42,293 bases of DNA from Eubacterium sp. CAG:248 (GTDB lineage: Bacteria; Bacillota; Clostridia; Lachnospirales; Lachnospiraceae). The translations under genes and the position numbers were made by a program. Under the pieces are notes generated by a model that saw nothing but the letters and a program-made list of their open reading frames with translations, was not told where the DNA came from and searched no databases. Below, one piece after another: positions 1-9,347 of this stretch (its first letter is position 1; every line of letters begins with the position of its first letter). The stretch lies in the NCBI GenBank assembly GCA_000436475.1, contig FR886175.1:1-42293 (forward strand), read 5' to 3'.

Positions 1-33
1 GCTAAGACTATAAAGGAAGCAGTTAATCAGTAA
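1..33 (+). CDS. C-terminal end of an upstream gene (partial)
   Basis: Frame 1 is open from the window edge and ends in TAA with the residues AKTIKEAVNQ. Only ten codons are visible, so the product cannot be named. It sits directly upstream of a thiamine-diphosphate enzyme in a polysaccharide cluster, so a sugar-nucleotide enzyme would be a reasonable guess, but nothing in the visible residues proves it. Confidence 0.5.
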   Translation, partial: AKTIKEAVNQ

Positions 34-36
34 TTA

Positions 37-87
37 ATCAGCCCTTATATCATATATGAGATTCTAATATATGACATAAGGGCTGAT
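37..87 (+). repeat. Long intergenic inverted repeat (hairpin)
   Basis: Two 21-nt arms (37-57 and 67-87) are complementary at 20 of 21 positions around a 9-nt loop. The hairpin begins just after the stop codon of the preceding gene and ends 18 nt before the next start codon. No T-run follows, so it is not a classic intrinsic terminator. It may act as an RNA-processing or stability element, or as a weak terminator between the two genes. Confidence 0.7.
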
Positions 88-105
88 ACGAGAGAGGAAA
101 GATAG

Positions 106-1944
106 ATGAAAGTAAGATTAGCGGATTATGTAGCAGATTTTCTTGTAAAGCATGGTGTTACAGATGTGTTTTCAGTAGTAGGTGGTGGTGCTATGCATCT
201 TAATGATGCATTAGGACACAATGAGAATCTTAAGGTAACTTATAATCACCACGAACAGGCATGTGCTATAGCAGCAGAAGCCTATGCAAGAATAGATAAC
301 AGAATAGCGGCTGTATGTGTGACAACAGGACCAGGTGGAACTAATGCACTTACAGGAGTAGTAGGTGGATGGCTTGATTCAATACCTATGTTTATAATAA
401 GCGGCCAGGTCCGTTATGATACAACTTCAAGATATGCACTTAAGTATACAGAAACTCCGTTAAGGGCTATGGGAGACCAGGAATATGACATAGTAAAGTC
501 AGTATCAAACATGACTAAGTATGCAGTCATGATAGAGGATCCTATGGATATAAGATATACACTTGAAAAGGCGTGGCATCTTGCGACAACAGGAAGACCT
601 GGACCTGTATGGATAGATATTCCAGTTAACTTCCAGGGTGGATACATAGAAACAGAAGAACTTAGGGGATATGATCCAGCGGAAGATGATAAGCTTCTTC
701 CACCAGAAGTTGATATGGATACTATAAAGACAGTTCTTGAAAAGATAAAGAATGCCAAAAGACCAGTGTTCCATGCAGGTTATGGCATAAGGCTTTCAGG
801 AGCTTATGAGGTGTTCAGAAAGGTTGCAGAAGAGCTTAATATCCCAATAGTAACTTACTGGAATGCCGTAGATCTTATAGAAGATGACAGTCCTCTTTAC
901 TGTGGAAGAGCTGGAAATATGGGGGACAGACCAGGTAACTGGGCTATCCAGAATGCAGATCTTATATTAGCTGTCGGAACAAGAATATCAATAAGACAGA
1001 CAGGGTATAACTGGAAGACATGGGCAAGGGCAGCCGAGGTAATAATGGTAGATATAGATAAGGCAGAGTTAAAGAAGCCTACTATACACGTAGAGATGCC
1101 GGTATGGGCAGATGCTAAAGATTTTCTTACAAAGCTTGAAAAAGAGGCAGTAAAGATGGCACCAGTATCACATAGTGAAGAGTGGTTTGCAACTACACAG
1201 AAGTGGAAGAAGGAATATCCTGTAGTACAGCCAAGACAGTGGGAGGAGAACGGAAGCACCGCCAATGTATATGCATTTGTAAGATATATGAGCAGTAAAC
1301 TGCCAGAAAACAGCCTTACGGCAGTATCCAACGGAGCATGCTGTGTTGTCGGCAATCAGGCTTATGTTATCCAGAAGGGAAGCAGAATGGCTAATAACAG
1401 CGCCGTAGCAAGTATGGGATATGGACTTCCAGCGGCTATCGGCACATGTATAGGTGGAAAGAGAAGAACAACTATATGTCTTGAGGGTGACGGCAGTATC
1501 ATGATGAACCTTCAGGAACTCCAGACAATCATTACTAATAAGCTTCCAATAAAGATATTCCTTATTAACAACAATGGATATCACTCAATAAGACTTACGC
1601 AGAATAACCTTTTTAAAGAACATTGCAAGGTTGGTATAGGTCCGGAATCACAAGACCTTTCATTCCCAGAGTTTAAAAGGATAGCAGAAGCCTTTGGATA
1701 TAAGTATTACAGTGCATCATCTAACGAAGAGATGAAAAAGACCGTTGATGAAGTGCTAAAAGAGGATGGACCATTATTCTGTGAGATATTTACTGATACT
1801 AAGCAGGTATGGGAGCCAAAGAGCAGCACAAAGCGTCTTGAAGATGGAACTTTAGTAAGCCCACCACTTGAAGACCTTGCACCATTCCTTCCAAGAGAAG
1901 AACTTAAGGAGATTATGTTTATTCCTTTGATGGATGAAAAATAA
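106..1944 (+). CDS. Thiamine-diphosphate-dependent enzyme, acetolactate-synthase-like; possible branched-sugar synthase
   Basis: This 612-residue protein has the three-domain layout of the acetohydroxyacid synthase/pyruvate oxidase family. The N-terminal pyrimidine-binding domain carries the catalytic glutamate (E50 in HHEQ). A central domain follows, and the C-terminal pyrophosphate-binding domain has GDGS at about 461 with the downstream asparagines of the ThDP motif. A housekeeping IlvB is usually shorter and lies with other branched-chain amino-acid genes. Here the gene leads a polysaccharide cluster, where relatives such as YerE of yersiniose synthesis add a two-carbon unit to a keto-deoxy sugar nucleotide. 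That role is inferred from context. The start follows a GAGAGGAAAG ribosome site. Its base composition matches the housekeeping genes on the right rather than the AT-rich glycosyltransferases that follow 21 nt later. Confidence 0.8.
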   Translation: MKVRLADYVADFLVKHGVTDVFSVVGGGAMHLNDALGHNENLKVTYNHHEQACAIAAEAYARIDNRIAAVCVTTGPGGTNALTGVVGGWLDSIPMFIISGQVRYDTTSRYALKYTETPLRAMGDQEYDIVKSVSNMTKYAVMIEDPMDIRYTLEKAWHLATTGRPGPVWIDIPVNFQGGYIETEELRGYDPAEDDKLLPPEVDMDTIKTVLEKIKNAKRPVFHAGYGIRLSGAYEVFRKVAEELNIPIVTYWNAVDLIEDDSPLYCGRAGNMGDRPGNWAIQNADLILAVGTRISIRQTGYNWKTWARAAEVIMVDIDKAELKKPTIHVEMPVWADAKDFLTKLEKEAVKMAPVSHSEEWFATTQKWKKEYPVVQPRQWEENGSTANVYAFVRYMSSKLPENSLTAVSNGACCVVGNQAYVIQKGSRMANNSAVASMGYGLPAAIGTCIGGKRRTTICLEGDGSIMMNLQELQTIITNKLPIKIFLINNNGYHSIRLTQNNLFKEHCKVGIGPESQDLSFPEFKRIAEAFGYKYYSASSNEEMKKTVDEVLKEDGPLFCEIFTDTKQVWEPKSSTKRLEDGTLVSPPLEDLAPFLPREELKEIMFIPLMDEK

Positions 1945-1965
1945 ATAAAAATATTAGGTGGAAAA

Positions 1966-2967
1966 ATGAATATATTTTATTTTAGTAGTGATTTATTTAT
2001 AGAAGTACTGGCTGTATCTTTGGTTTCATTGTTAGAGAATAATAAGAACTGTAAAGAAATTAATGTATATATTGTAGATGATGGTATTACAAAAGAAAAG
2101 AAGAATAAATTGCAAGGCATGGTAGACAAATATAGTTCAACAGAAAATATAAGGAAAATAATATATTTAGATGCACCATCTCCTAACGATTTATTAAAAT
2201 TTAATTTTAAGACGAGATATCAAATTGGACATTCATACTTTAGAATGTGCATAGGTACGTTGTTACCAGATAATGTTGAGAGAGTTATATGTTTAGATAG
2301 CGATACATTGATATGTTCAGATTTAGAGGAATTATGGAATACAGATATGGCTGGGAATATACTGGCAGGTGTAGCTGATTGCATGAATATAAAGAAGTAT
2401 AAAAGACAGTTTGATATGGATGATGATGATATTTATTGTAATGCAGGCTTTTATTTAGTTGATTTAAAAAAATGGAGACAGGAAAATATTGAAGAAAAAA
2501 TAACAAATCGCATATTTAAGCAGAATGGTAATGTCTTCTTTTTTGAACAAACTTTAATGAATTGGTCTTGCAGAGGTAAGATATTAAAATTATCTCCAAA
2601 TTATAATGCATATACATTATTCTGGGCATTTGAATATGATAATTTGCTAAGATGGCGAAAACCTAAAAATTTTTATACACGTGAACAGGTACAACAGGCA
2701 AAAAATAATCCTGTGATAATTCATTATACAAGAAATTTTTATATGCTTAGCCGACCATGGGTTGAGGGATGTGATCATCCTATGACAGCTAAATATTTAG
2801 AGTATAAGGAATTAACACCATGGAAAGAAATGCACAAAGATACACGTAGTAATATTATGAAATTAAAATATAAAGTATATCATATGTTACCACAATCTGT
2901 TTTATCCTATATTGTCTGTTTTTTGTATAATGAAGTGAGACCTAGAATGCTATGGAAGAATGAGTAA
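1966..2967 (+). CDS. Glycosyltransferase family 8
   Basis: This 333-residue protein probably transfers a hexosyl residue (galactose or glucose in known members) from a nucleotide sugar to the growing lipid-linked repeat unit at the cytoplasmic membrane face. The N-terminus MNIFYFSSDLFIEVLAVSL fits the GT8 (LgtC/glycogenin) start. The metal-binding DxD motif is DSD at 111-113 in VICLDSDTLI. The stretch YCNAGFYLVDLKKWR (about 157-171) is the usual GT8 acceptor-side signature, and HYTRNF near 262 supplies the late histidine. An AGGTGG ribosome site precedes the ATG. It is the first gene of the strongly AT-rich block, with only short gaps to its neighbours. Confidence 0.88.
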   Translation: MNIFYFSSDLFIEVLAVSLVSLLENNKNCKEINVYIVDDGITKEKKNKLQGMVDKYSSTENIRKIIYLDAPSPNDLLKFNFKTRYQIGHSYFRMCIGTLLPDNVERVICLDSDTLICSDLEELWNTDMAGNILAGVADCMNIKKYKRQFDMDDDDIYCNAGFYLVDLKKWRQENIEEKITNRIFKQNGNVFFFEQTLMNWSCRGKILKLSPNYNAYTLFWAFEYDNLLRWRKPKNFYTREQVQQAKNNPVIIHYTRNFYMLSRPWVEGCDHPMTAKYLEYKELTPWKEMHKDTRSNIMKLKYKVYHMLPQSVLSYIVCFLYNEVRPRMLWKNE

Positions 2968-2985
2968 ATATAAAAGGAGACATAA

Positions 2986-4008
2986 ATGGATAACGAAAAG
3001 TTATTGACTATTGCAATACCTACATATAACGGGGCAAAAACAATAGCAAATATGTTAGAAATTTTATTACCACAATGTGATGAACGTGTTGAGGTTTTGA
3101 TATCTGATAATGCATCAACAGATAATACAAAATTAATTATTGATAAGTATATTGAAAAATATGAAAATATTAGATATGTCCGTAATGTTAAAAATATTGG
3201 TCCAGATTCCAATTATTTACAATGTATGAAAATATCCAAGGGAAAGTATACATTATTATTGTCAGATGATGATATTTTAATTGAAGAAAAATTATGTATT
3301 ATATTAGATTTTTTACAAAGTAATAAGGATATGTCATTAGTATATCTGAATGCAAAAGGATTTCATGAAAAATATGAAAATGAACAGAAATGTATTTTTT
3401 ATGATAAAGCAATTTATGATGGACAAAAAATAGTTACTTATGATAAGCAGCTTTTCATGAGTTATGCAGGAAGAATGTGGGGCTTTTTATCCTGTTTTAT
3501 ATGTTTAACAGAGGCATTACACAATATATCAGATGTAAATAAATATAAAGGTTCGAATTGGTTACAAAGTTATGTACATATATTATGTGCAGATTATAAA
3601 GAACAAAGATTAGGGATAATAAGTATTCCATGTATCGGTGCTGGTATATATAGCAGCATTTCTAATTTCGATTCAGGAAGAGTTGATGGAATTACTTATA
3701 GAAATATGTTGGATTTTGCTATTAAATATGGATTTAGTAAAAAACAATTAGATGAACTATTTATATGGAGAATTGGTTTCATAAGTAAAAGAGCATTAAT
3801 AAAAGAAAGGGCTGCGGGAATTAAAAAGACAAGAGTATTAAATATAATTAAATGTACAATAAAATATCCAATATTATGGATTAAATTATATCCGTTCTTT
3901 TTGATTCCACCGTTTATGTGTAAATATATTGTTAAAATAAATAACAAAAGAAAGGGTTATAAATCAGAAGGTACAACAGTTAATAGACAAGGAGATGTTA
4001 TAGGATAG
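2986..4008 (+). CDS. Glycosyltransferase family 2 (GT-A)
   Basis: This 340-residue protein starts with the GT2 signature LTIAIPTYNGAKTIANMLE. It continues with LISDNASTDNT (about 38-48) and the nucleotide-sugar/metal motif SDDDIL (about 92-97). The last 60 residues are hydrophobic and basic (WIKLYPFFLIPPFMCKYIV), suggesting membrane attachment at the C-terminus. It likely adds one sugar of the repeat unit. The sugar cannot be predicted. The start is set by AAAAGGAGA seven or eight nt upstream. It lies 18 nt after the GT8 gene in the same operon. Confidence 0.87.
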   Translation: MDNEKLLTIAIPTYNGAKTIANMLEILLPQCDERVEVLISDNASTDNTKLIIDKYIEKYENIRYVRNVKNIGPDSNYLQCMKISKGKYTLLLSDDDILIEEKLCIILDFLQSNKDMSLVYLNAKGFHEKYENEQKCIFYDKAIYDGQKIVTYDKQLFMSYAGRMWGFLSCFICLTEALHNISDVNKYKGSNWLQSYVHILCADYKEQRLGIISIPCIGAGIYSSISNFDSGRVDGITYRNMLDFAIKYGFSKKQLDELFIWRIGFISKRALIKERAAGIKKTRVLNIIKCTIKYPILWIKLYPFFLIPPFMCKYIVKINNKRKGYKSEGTTVNRQGDVIG

Positions 4009-4044
4009 ATTTAAAACAGATGGATATTTGTTGGGAGAAATGAA

Positions 4045-5232
4045 ATGATTTTTATAGGATTATATTTAACAGTTGGGTTAATATGTTTTATTACAAATAA
4101 TGGAAAAAATAGAATGCCAAGAAAAATAGCTTGCATAGTTATTTTTATATATATGCAGTTATTAATAGGATTACGAAATATCAATTATGGAGGTGTTGAT
4201 ACACAGGTATATGCTAGAGATTTTATGCGTATTGTAAATCAAAATTATTCTTTTTTTGATATTTTTTCGGGATTTTTTAAAGATTTTGGATTTTATTTAT
4301 TTGCTAAGTTATTTTCATTATTTTCATCAAATATGAACGCTTGGATATTTGTTAGTGCTTTGCCATATACAATTGGAGTAACATGGTTAATATATACATA
4401 TTCAGAAAATATATTTATTAGCTTTATTATGTTTTTATCATATGGTTTTTATTTATATAATTTTCAGCTTATGAGACACGTTTTTGCATTGGGAATTATA
4501 ATCTTAGCATTTAAATTCTTACAAGAAGAACAATATAAAAAATATTTTATTACTGTAATAATTGCAACATTTTGTCACACAATTGCAATTATATTTTTAG
4601 GAGCATATTTTGTTCAAAAAGGAAAAATTGGTGCTAAACAATTGGGATGGGTAATATTTGGTGGAATATTAGTATTATGTATTTCGCAACCAGCTATTTT
4701 ATCAATTTTATTTAAGGTATTACCTTTTCTTGGAGGAGATAGATTTTCAAAATTTCAGACAAAAGGAGGGAGTCTTACAGGTGATTTTATAATACAATTA
4801 TTTTTTATATGTATTTGTTGGTATTATTTAAATGTAAAAGGATATCAAAATAATATTAAAAAAAATAATGCAAATGTGAAATATATTAATTATAGCAATG
4901 GTAAAATAATTTTGAGTAAAAAAAATAATAAGTTTTTTCCTCATTACATAAATATGACAGGGTTGTTAAATATGGCAATACTTGGATATGTGTTTTATTT
5001 AATGACTATTGCTATAAGTGAAAGCTACAGAATGGCACAATATTTTTCTTTGTTTACTATATTGTTGGTTCCTAATACGTTAGTATATATAAAAAATAAA
5101 AATATAAGGTATCTTTTATATTTGATAATAGTTTTATTTGGAATTAAACATTTCTTCGGTGGTCTTTTTGTAGAAGGTGGAGTATATAATCCATATGTTT
5201 TTTATTGGCAGGCAACGCAAAGATTATATTAA
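4045..5232 (+). CDS. EpsG-family polysaccharide polymerase (Wzy-type)
   Basis: This is a 395-residue integral membrane protein with about ten hydrophobic segments. The stretch LLIGLRNINYGGVDTQVYA near residues 34-52 matches the EpsG start pattern (R-x-x-x-G-x-D-x-x-x-Y). EpsG/Wzy proteins join lipid-linked repeat units on the outer face of the membrane. No other gene in the cluster looks like a polymerase, so the assignment also fits by elimination. The ATG at 4045 follows GGGAG with 7-nt spacing; an ATG 5 nt earlier stops at once. The asparagine- and lysine-rich loop near 275-300 is low complexity. Confidence 0.82.
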   Translation: MIFIGLYLTVGLICFITNNGKNRMPRKIACIVIFIYMQLLIGLRNINYGGVDTQVYARDFMRIVNQNYSFFDIFSGFFKDFGFYLFAKLFSLFSSNMNAWIFVSALPYTIGVTWLIYTYSENIFISFIMFLSYGFYLYNFQLMRHVFALGIIILAFKFLQEEQYKKYFITVIIATFCHTIAIIFLGAYFVQKGKIGAKQLGWVIFGGILVLCISQPAILSILFKVLPFLGGDRFSKFQTKGGSLTGDFIIQLFFICICWYYLNVKGYQNNIKKNNANVKYINYSNGKIILSKKNNKFFPHYINMTGLLNMAILGYVFYLMTIAISESYRMAQYFSLFTILLVPNTLVYIKNKNIRYLLYLIIVLFGIKHFFGGLFVEGGVYNPYVFYWQATQRLY

Positions 5233-5266
5233 TAATATAATTACAGTTTAAAAGGAGATTTTTGAT

Positions 5267-6430
5267 TTGAGAGTGTTGTATATTACAGATCCAGGAGTAG
5301 TCGGTGGAGCTACAAGAGCTCTTATTGAAATGACTTACGAATTAAAAAAATTGGGAGTAGAGCCTGTTGTATGTACAAGTTCTTATAGTGAATTAAATGA
5401 TATTCTTAATGGAATGAAGATAGAAAATTGTGCTATTGGTCATATGTCTGCTATGAATACAAAATCACCATACAAGTGGAAAAGACCCTTGAAATATCCA
5501 TACGAATGTTTGAAGTATTATTTGTCAATTCCTAAGGCAATAAAAAATATTAAAAAAAATATAGATATTAAATCAATAGATATTATACATACTAATTCAG
5601 CGAGAAATGATATTGGATGCATTTTAAATAGAATGTATAATGTGCCTCATATTATGCATATTCGTGAATTTGGTTATGAGGATTTTGATTGTTGCACATA
5701 TAGATATAATTATAATAAGTATATAAGTAAATATACAAATAGATTTCTAGCAATATCAAAAGCTGTAGCAAAATCATGGATATCAAGAGGTGTAACAAAA
5801 GAAAAGGTACAGATATTATATGATGGAGTAGATATCTATTCTATTAAGATTAAAAATAATTATAATAATGATAAAAAGTTAAAAATAATTATAGCTGGTG
5901 GGATATGTGAAGCAAAAGGTCAATATTATGCAATAGAAGCATTAAGTTATTTGCCAGAGCAAATAAAGAAAAATGTTTATTTAGATATAGCTGGTTGGGA
6001 TGATCCGAAATATTTAAAGAAGTTAGAAAAATTAATAAAAGAATGTGGGTTAGAATCACAAGTAAAATTTTTGGGTACAAGAAATGATTTATATGAAATA
6101 TATAAAGAATATGATGTTGGATTGACTTGTTCTAGAGCAGAAGGATTTGGTAGAGTTACAGCAGAATATATGTATGCAGGATTATGTGTAATAGGGAGTA
6201 ACATGGGTGCTACTCCTGAACTAATTGAAAATAATAAAGATGGACTTATATATGATTATCAAAATATTCATGAATTATCCAGATGTATAGAACGAATTTA
6301 TAATGATAGAGAATTATTAAGATATTTATCAAAAAATGGTAAAAAATCAGCAATTAAATTTTCTTCAACAAGAAATGCAAAAGAAATATATGAGGTTTAT
6401 TTGGAAATATTAAATGAGGAAAATAAATGA
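5267..6430 (+). CDS. Glycosyltransferase family 4 (GT-B)
   Basis: This 387-residue protein uses a TTG start, fixed by AAAGGAGA eight nt upstream. The N-terminal half has a GT4 donor-binding start (GVVGGATRALIEMTYELKK). The C-terminal Rossmann half contains IIAGGICEAKGQYYAIEAL (about 206-224) and the family's E-x7-E signature in SRAEGFGRVTAEYMYAG, then GATPELIENNKDGLIY. It likely adds a sugar with retention of configuration to the lipid-linked repeat unit at the inner membrane face. Its stop overlaps the next start (ATGA), so the two genes are translationally coupled. Confidence 0.88.
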   Translation: MRVLYITDPGVVGGATRALIEMTYELKKLGVEPVVCTSSYSELNDILNGMKIENCAIGHMSAMNTKSPYKWKRPLKYPYECLKYYLSIPKAIKNIKKNIDIKSIDIIHTNSARNDIGCILNRMYNVPHIMHIREFGYEDFDCCTYRYNYNKYISKYTNRFLAISKAVAKSWISRGVTKEKVQILYDGVDIYSIKIKNNYNNDKKLKIIIAGGICEAKGQYYAIEALSYLPEQIKKNVYLDIAGWDDPKYLKKLEKLIKECGLESQVKFLGTRNDLYEIYKEYDVGLTCSRAEGFGRVTAEYMYAGLCVIGSNMGATPELIENNKDGLIYDYQNIHELSRCIERIYNDRELLRYLSKNGKKSAIKFSSTRNAKEIYEVYLEILNEENK

Positions 6431-7587
6431 AAATAGGAATTATAACTTTTTATAATGGCAATATAAATCATGGTGGAATGTTACAGGCATATGCATTACA
6501 AAAAACTATTGAAAACTTAGGGTATGATTGTGAACAGATATGTTTAGACAACAGAGTAACTGAAAAATTATCTTTTAAGGATAAAGTTAAATTAGTATTT
6601 AAATTAAAGTTTGGAGTATTTAATCTGATAAAGAAAAAGCTTTATGATAGAAAAATTAATGAAAAATTATTTTATATAAAACAAAGACAATCAAAAGCTT
6701 TTTTGGAATTTCAAAACCTAATACCACATACAAAAAAAATATATAAAGCAGAAGAAATTAATGAGTTAAATGATATATTTGATGAATTTGTATGTGGAAG
6801 TGATCAAGTATGGACACCATATTCAGGAGGAATTAGACCTGTACCACATAAATGGAATTACTATTTAGAATTTACTAATAAAAGAAAAATTTCATATGCT
6901 GCAAGTTTTGGTGCAGATGTATTACCAAAACAATTTGAAGAGGAAGCTGTTAAGAGAATTAATAATTTAGATGCAATTTCAGTTAGAGAAGCTAATGCAA
7001 AAAAACTGATAAGTAATAAGATACATAAAAATATACAGATTGTTCTTGATCCAGTTTTATTAATAGAACCAGATGAGTGGATGAAAATAGTAAAAAAACC
7101 AGTAGAAGAAAAATATATGCTTGCATATATTTTGGGCAATAGCAATCAAAGTAGAATTATAAGTCAAGATGCCTCCAATTTAATGAAAGAAAAGTTAATA
7201 ACAATTCCATTTATAGGAGATTACAATGAGTTGGATTTTAAATTTGGAGATATACAGAAAATAGATATTTCTCCAAAAGAATTTTTAGGTTATATAAAAT
7301 ATTCAGATTTTGTTATAACGGATTCTTTTCATTGTGTAGTATTTTCAATTTTGTTTGAAAAAAGATTTGTAGTATTAAAGAGAAACTTGAATAAAGAAAA
7401 AAAAGCAATGAATTCAAGATTAACAGATTTACTTTCTTTAGTAGGTTTAGACGATAGAATTGTTGACAATATATCAAGTAGGAATATTCAAGAGATTTTA
7501 AATAAACCTATAGATTATTCGAGCGTATTAAAGAAAATAGAAGAAGAGAAAATTAAATCATTAGAATGGCTACGAAATAATTTATAA
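6427..7587 (+). CDS. Polysaccharide pyruvyl transferase family protein
   Basis: This 386-residue protein opens with MKIGIITFYNGNINHGGMLQ, the usual N-terminus of the CsaB/WcaK-like family (PF04230). It carries FVCGSDQVWTP (about 121-131) and the C-terminal ITDSFHCVVFSILFEKRF block with the conserved histidine. Family members attach ketal pyruvate to sugars of surface polymers, though many members of this subfamily have no tested activity. A four-base ATGA overlap couples it to the GT4 gene. In many Bacteroides and Clostridia clusters this subfamily travels with a coenzyme-F420-hydrogenase-beta-like protein, as here (10813-11967). Confidence 0.85.
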   Translation: MKIGIITFYNGNINHGGMLQAYALQKTIENLGYDCEQICLDNRVTEKLSFKDKVKLVFKLKFGVFNLIKKKLYDRKINEKLFYIKQRQSKAFLEFQNLIPHTKKIYKAEEINELNDIFDEFVCGSDQVWTPYSGGIRPVPHKWNYYLEFTNKRKISYAASFGADVLPKQFEEEAVKRINNLDAISVREANAKKLISNKIHKNIQIVLDPVLLIEPDEWMKIVKKPVEEKYMLAYILGNSNQSRIISQDASNLMKEKLITIPFIGDYNELDFKFGDIQKIDISPKEFLGYIKYSDFVITDSFHCVVFSILFEKRFVVLKRNLNKEKKAMNSRLTDLLSLVGLDDRIVDNISSRNIQEILNKPIDYSSVLKKIEEEKIKSLEWLRNNL

Positions 7588-7609
7588 TAAAATACGTTAG
7601 GAGTTATAT

Positions 7610-8725
7610 ATGAAAATATTAATGATTGGTGGAACGGGTACAATAAGCTACGATGCAACTAAATATTTTTTAGCACAAAATCATGATGTTTATTTATTGA
7701 ATAGAGGTAATAGAAATAACCTTAGTGATAAGAGATTAAATTACATAATAGGAAATGCAAATGACGCTAAATCATTAGAGAGTGCATTGGATGGTAAAGA
7801 GTTTGATGTTATTCTTGATTTTATATTATACAACGTTAATCAAATGAAAGAAAGATTAGCAATTTATAATAATAAATGTAAACAATTCATATTTATATCA
7901 TCAGCAACAGCATATAAACCAACAGATGAGATTATTACAGAAAAAACAGAATTAGGAAATGATAATTGGGAATATTCTAGAACAAAAAAAGAATGTGAAA
8001 TATATTTAAGAGAGAATTCATCTAAATATAGTTTTTATTATACCATTGTAAGACCATATATTACATATGATAATAGAAGAATACCATTCCCAGTTATAAC
8101 AAAAATTAGATATTATTCACTTATAAATCGAATTGAATCAGATAAACCAATAATAATGTGTGGTGATGGTAATAATAAATTAACACTTACACATACAAGA
8201 GATTTTGCAGTAGCATTAGAAGGGTTATTGTTAAATGAAAAAGCGTTTAATGAGGATTTTCATATAACAGGGGATTGTGTTGTAACTTGGAATGATATAT
8301 TAGCAATTATAGAAAAAATTTTAAATAAAAAAGCAATAGTAATAAATATTCCAGTTGAAAAGCTTGCAGTATATTTTCCTTCAGAACGAGATGAATTATT
8401 GTATGATAAATCATTAAATCACGTATTTGATAATAAAAAAATATGTTCTGCTGCTCCACAATTTAAGACAACCTATACTGTTGAAAGCGGATTAAGAGAT
8501 ACAATAAATAATTTGAAAAATTCAGAAGACTTATCAAAGATAGATTCAGTGTGGGATTATTCAGTAAATACTATAATCGAAAAATATGAGAAAGAAACAA
8601 AAAGTAGTTATGTACATAAAGCTGATATATGGAGTAAATGTATGTATTTATTATATCAGAAGTCTAAATGTACATTTTTGAAAAAAGTATTTAACAGATT
8701 GAGATATTATAGAGGTAAAATCTGA
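7610..8725 (+). CDS. NAD-dependent epimerase/dehydratase (extended SDR)
   Basis: This 371-residue protein starts with MKILMIGGTGTISYDATKYF. The dinucleotide-binding glycines are present in the form GGTGTIS. The catalytic tyrosine-lysine pair is in YSRTK, with SSATAY upstream giving the serine. It probably converts a nucleotide sugar (epimerisation, reduction or dehydration) for the polymer made by this cluster. The GGTGxIS variant is common in atypical SDRs, so the exact reaction is open. A TAGGAG ribosome site lies before the ATG. The stop overlaps the next start (TGATG). Confidence 0.82.
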   Translation: MKILMIGGTGTISYDATKYFLAQNHDVYLLNRGNRNNLSDKRLNYIIGNANDAKSLESALDGKEFDVILDFILYNVNQMKERLAIYNNKCKQFIFISSATAYKPTDEIITEKTELGNDNWEYSRTKKECEIYLRENSSKYSFYYTIVRPYITYDNRRIPFPVITKIRYYSLINRIESDKPIIMCGDGNNKLTLTHTRDFAVALEGLLLNEKAFNEDFHITGDCVVTWNDILAIIEKILNKKAIVINIPVEKLAVYFPSERDELLYDKSLNHVFDNKKICSAAPQFKTTYTVESGLRDTINNLKNSEDLSKIDSVWDYSVNTIIEKYEKETKSSYVHKADIWSKCMYLLYQKSKCTFLKKVFNRLRYYRGKI

Positions 8726-9345
8726 TGGATATAAATAAAATTATACAATTAGATATATTTAAATATATAAGATTAAATTATCTAATTGAAAATAATAAAG
8801 TGGATTTTAGACCATTAAAAGGAACAAACATAAGTATTTCCAATAACTTTGTGGCTGAAGGTAATGGAAGATTAGAATTAAATTCTATGAGATTTAAGCA
8901 TGGAAAAATGAATATGTATTTTAAAGCAGCACAAAATTCAAAATTAATAGTAAATGGTGTATGTAATTTTGGATATGGTTGTGATATATGTATATTTGAA
9001 GGTGGTTGTTTATCTTTAAATAATACTTCATTAAATGCATACGGTCAAATAAGATGCAAGAATTCTGTTACAATTGGTGACAATACGATAATTTCTAGAA
9101 ATGTGCAGATATGGGATGACGATTTTCATAAAATAGTATCAGATGAAGTAAAAGAGAATACAGGAATAGTCATAGGGAAAAATGTATGGATAGGTGCAGG
9201 AGTTATAATTCTTAAAAATGTGCATATAGGAGATGGTGCTGTTATTGCTGCGGGTTCTGTTGTTACAAATGATATTCCGTCTGATTGTTTAGCAGGTGGA
9301 GTACCAGCCAAAGTTATAAAAAATAGTGTTAAATGGGAGTTTTAA
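8725..9345 (+). CDS. Left-handed beta-helix (hexapeptide) acyltransferase
   Basis: This 206-residue protein has hexapeptide repeats across its C-terminal half, clearest in IGKNVWIGAGVIILKNVHIG, followed by GAVIAAGSVVTNDIP and the family ending AGGVPAKVIK. The catalytic histidine is likely in WDDDFHKI (about 130-137). It resembles WbbJ/maltose O-acetyltransferase proteins and most likely O-acetylates a sugar of the repeat unit using acetyl-CoA. It overlaps the upstream gene by one base and is followed at once by the flippase gene, so it sits in the middle of the operon. Confidence 0.87.
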   Translation: MDINKIIQLDIFKYIRLNYLIENNKVDFRPLKGTNISISNNFVAEGNGRLELNSMRFKHGKMNMYFKAAQNSKLIVNGVCNFGYGCDICIFEGGCLSLNNTSLNAYGQIRCKNSVTIGDNTIISRNVQIWDDDFHKIVSDEVKENTGIVIGKNVWIGAGVIILKNVHIGDGAVIAAGSVVTNDIPSDCLAGGVPAKVIKNSVKWEF

Positions 9346-9347
9346 GG

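Noticed and set aside
9333..9347. ATG start for the flippase gene at 9333
   Set aside because: There is no ribosome site upstream. The GTG at 9348 has GGGAG at the right distance.
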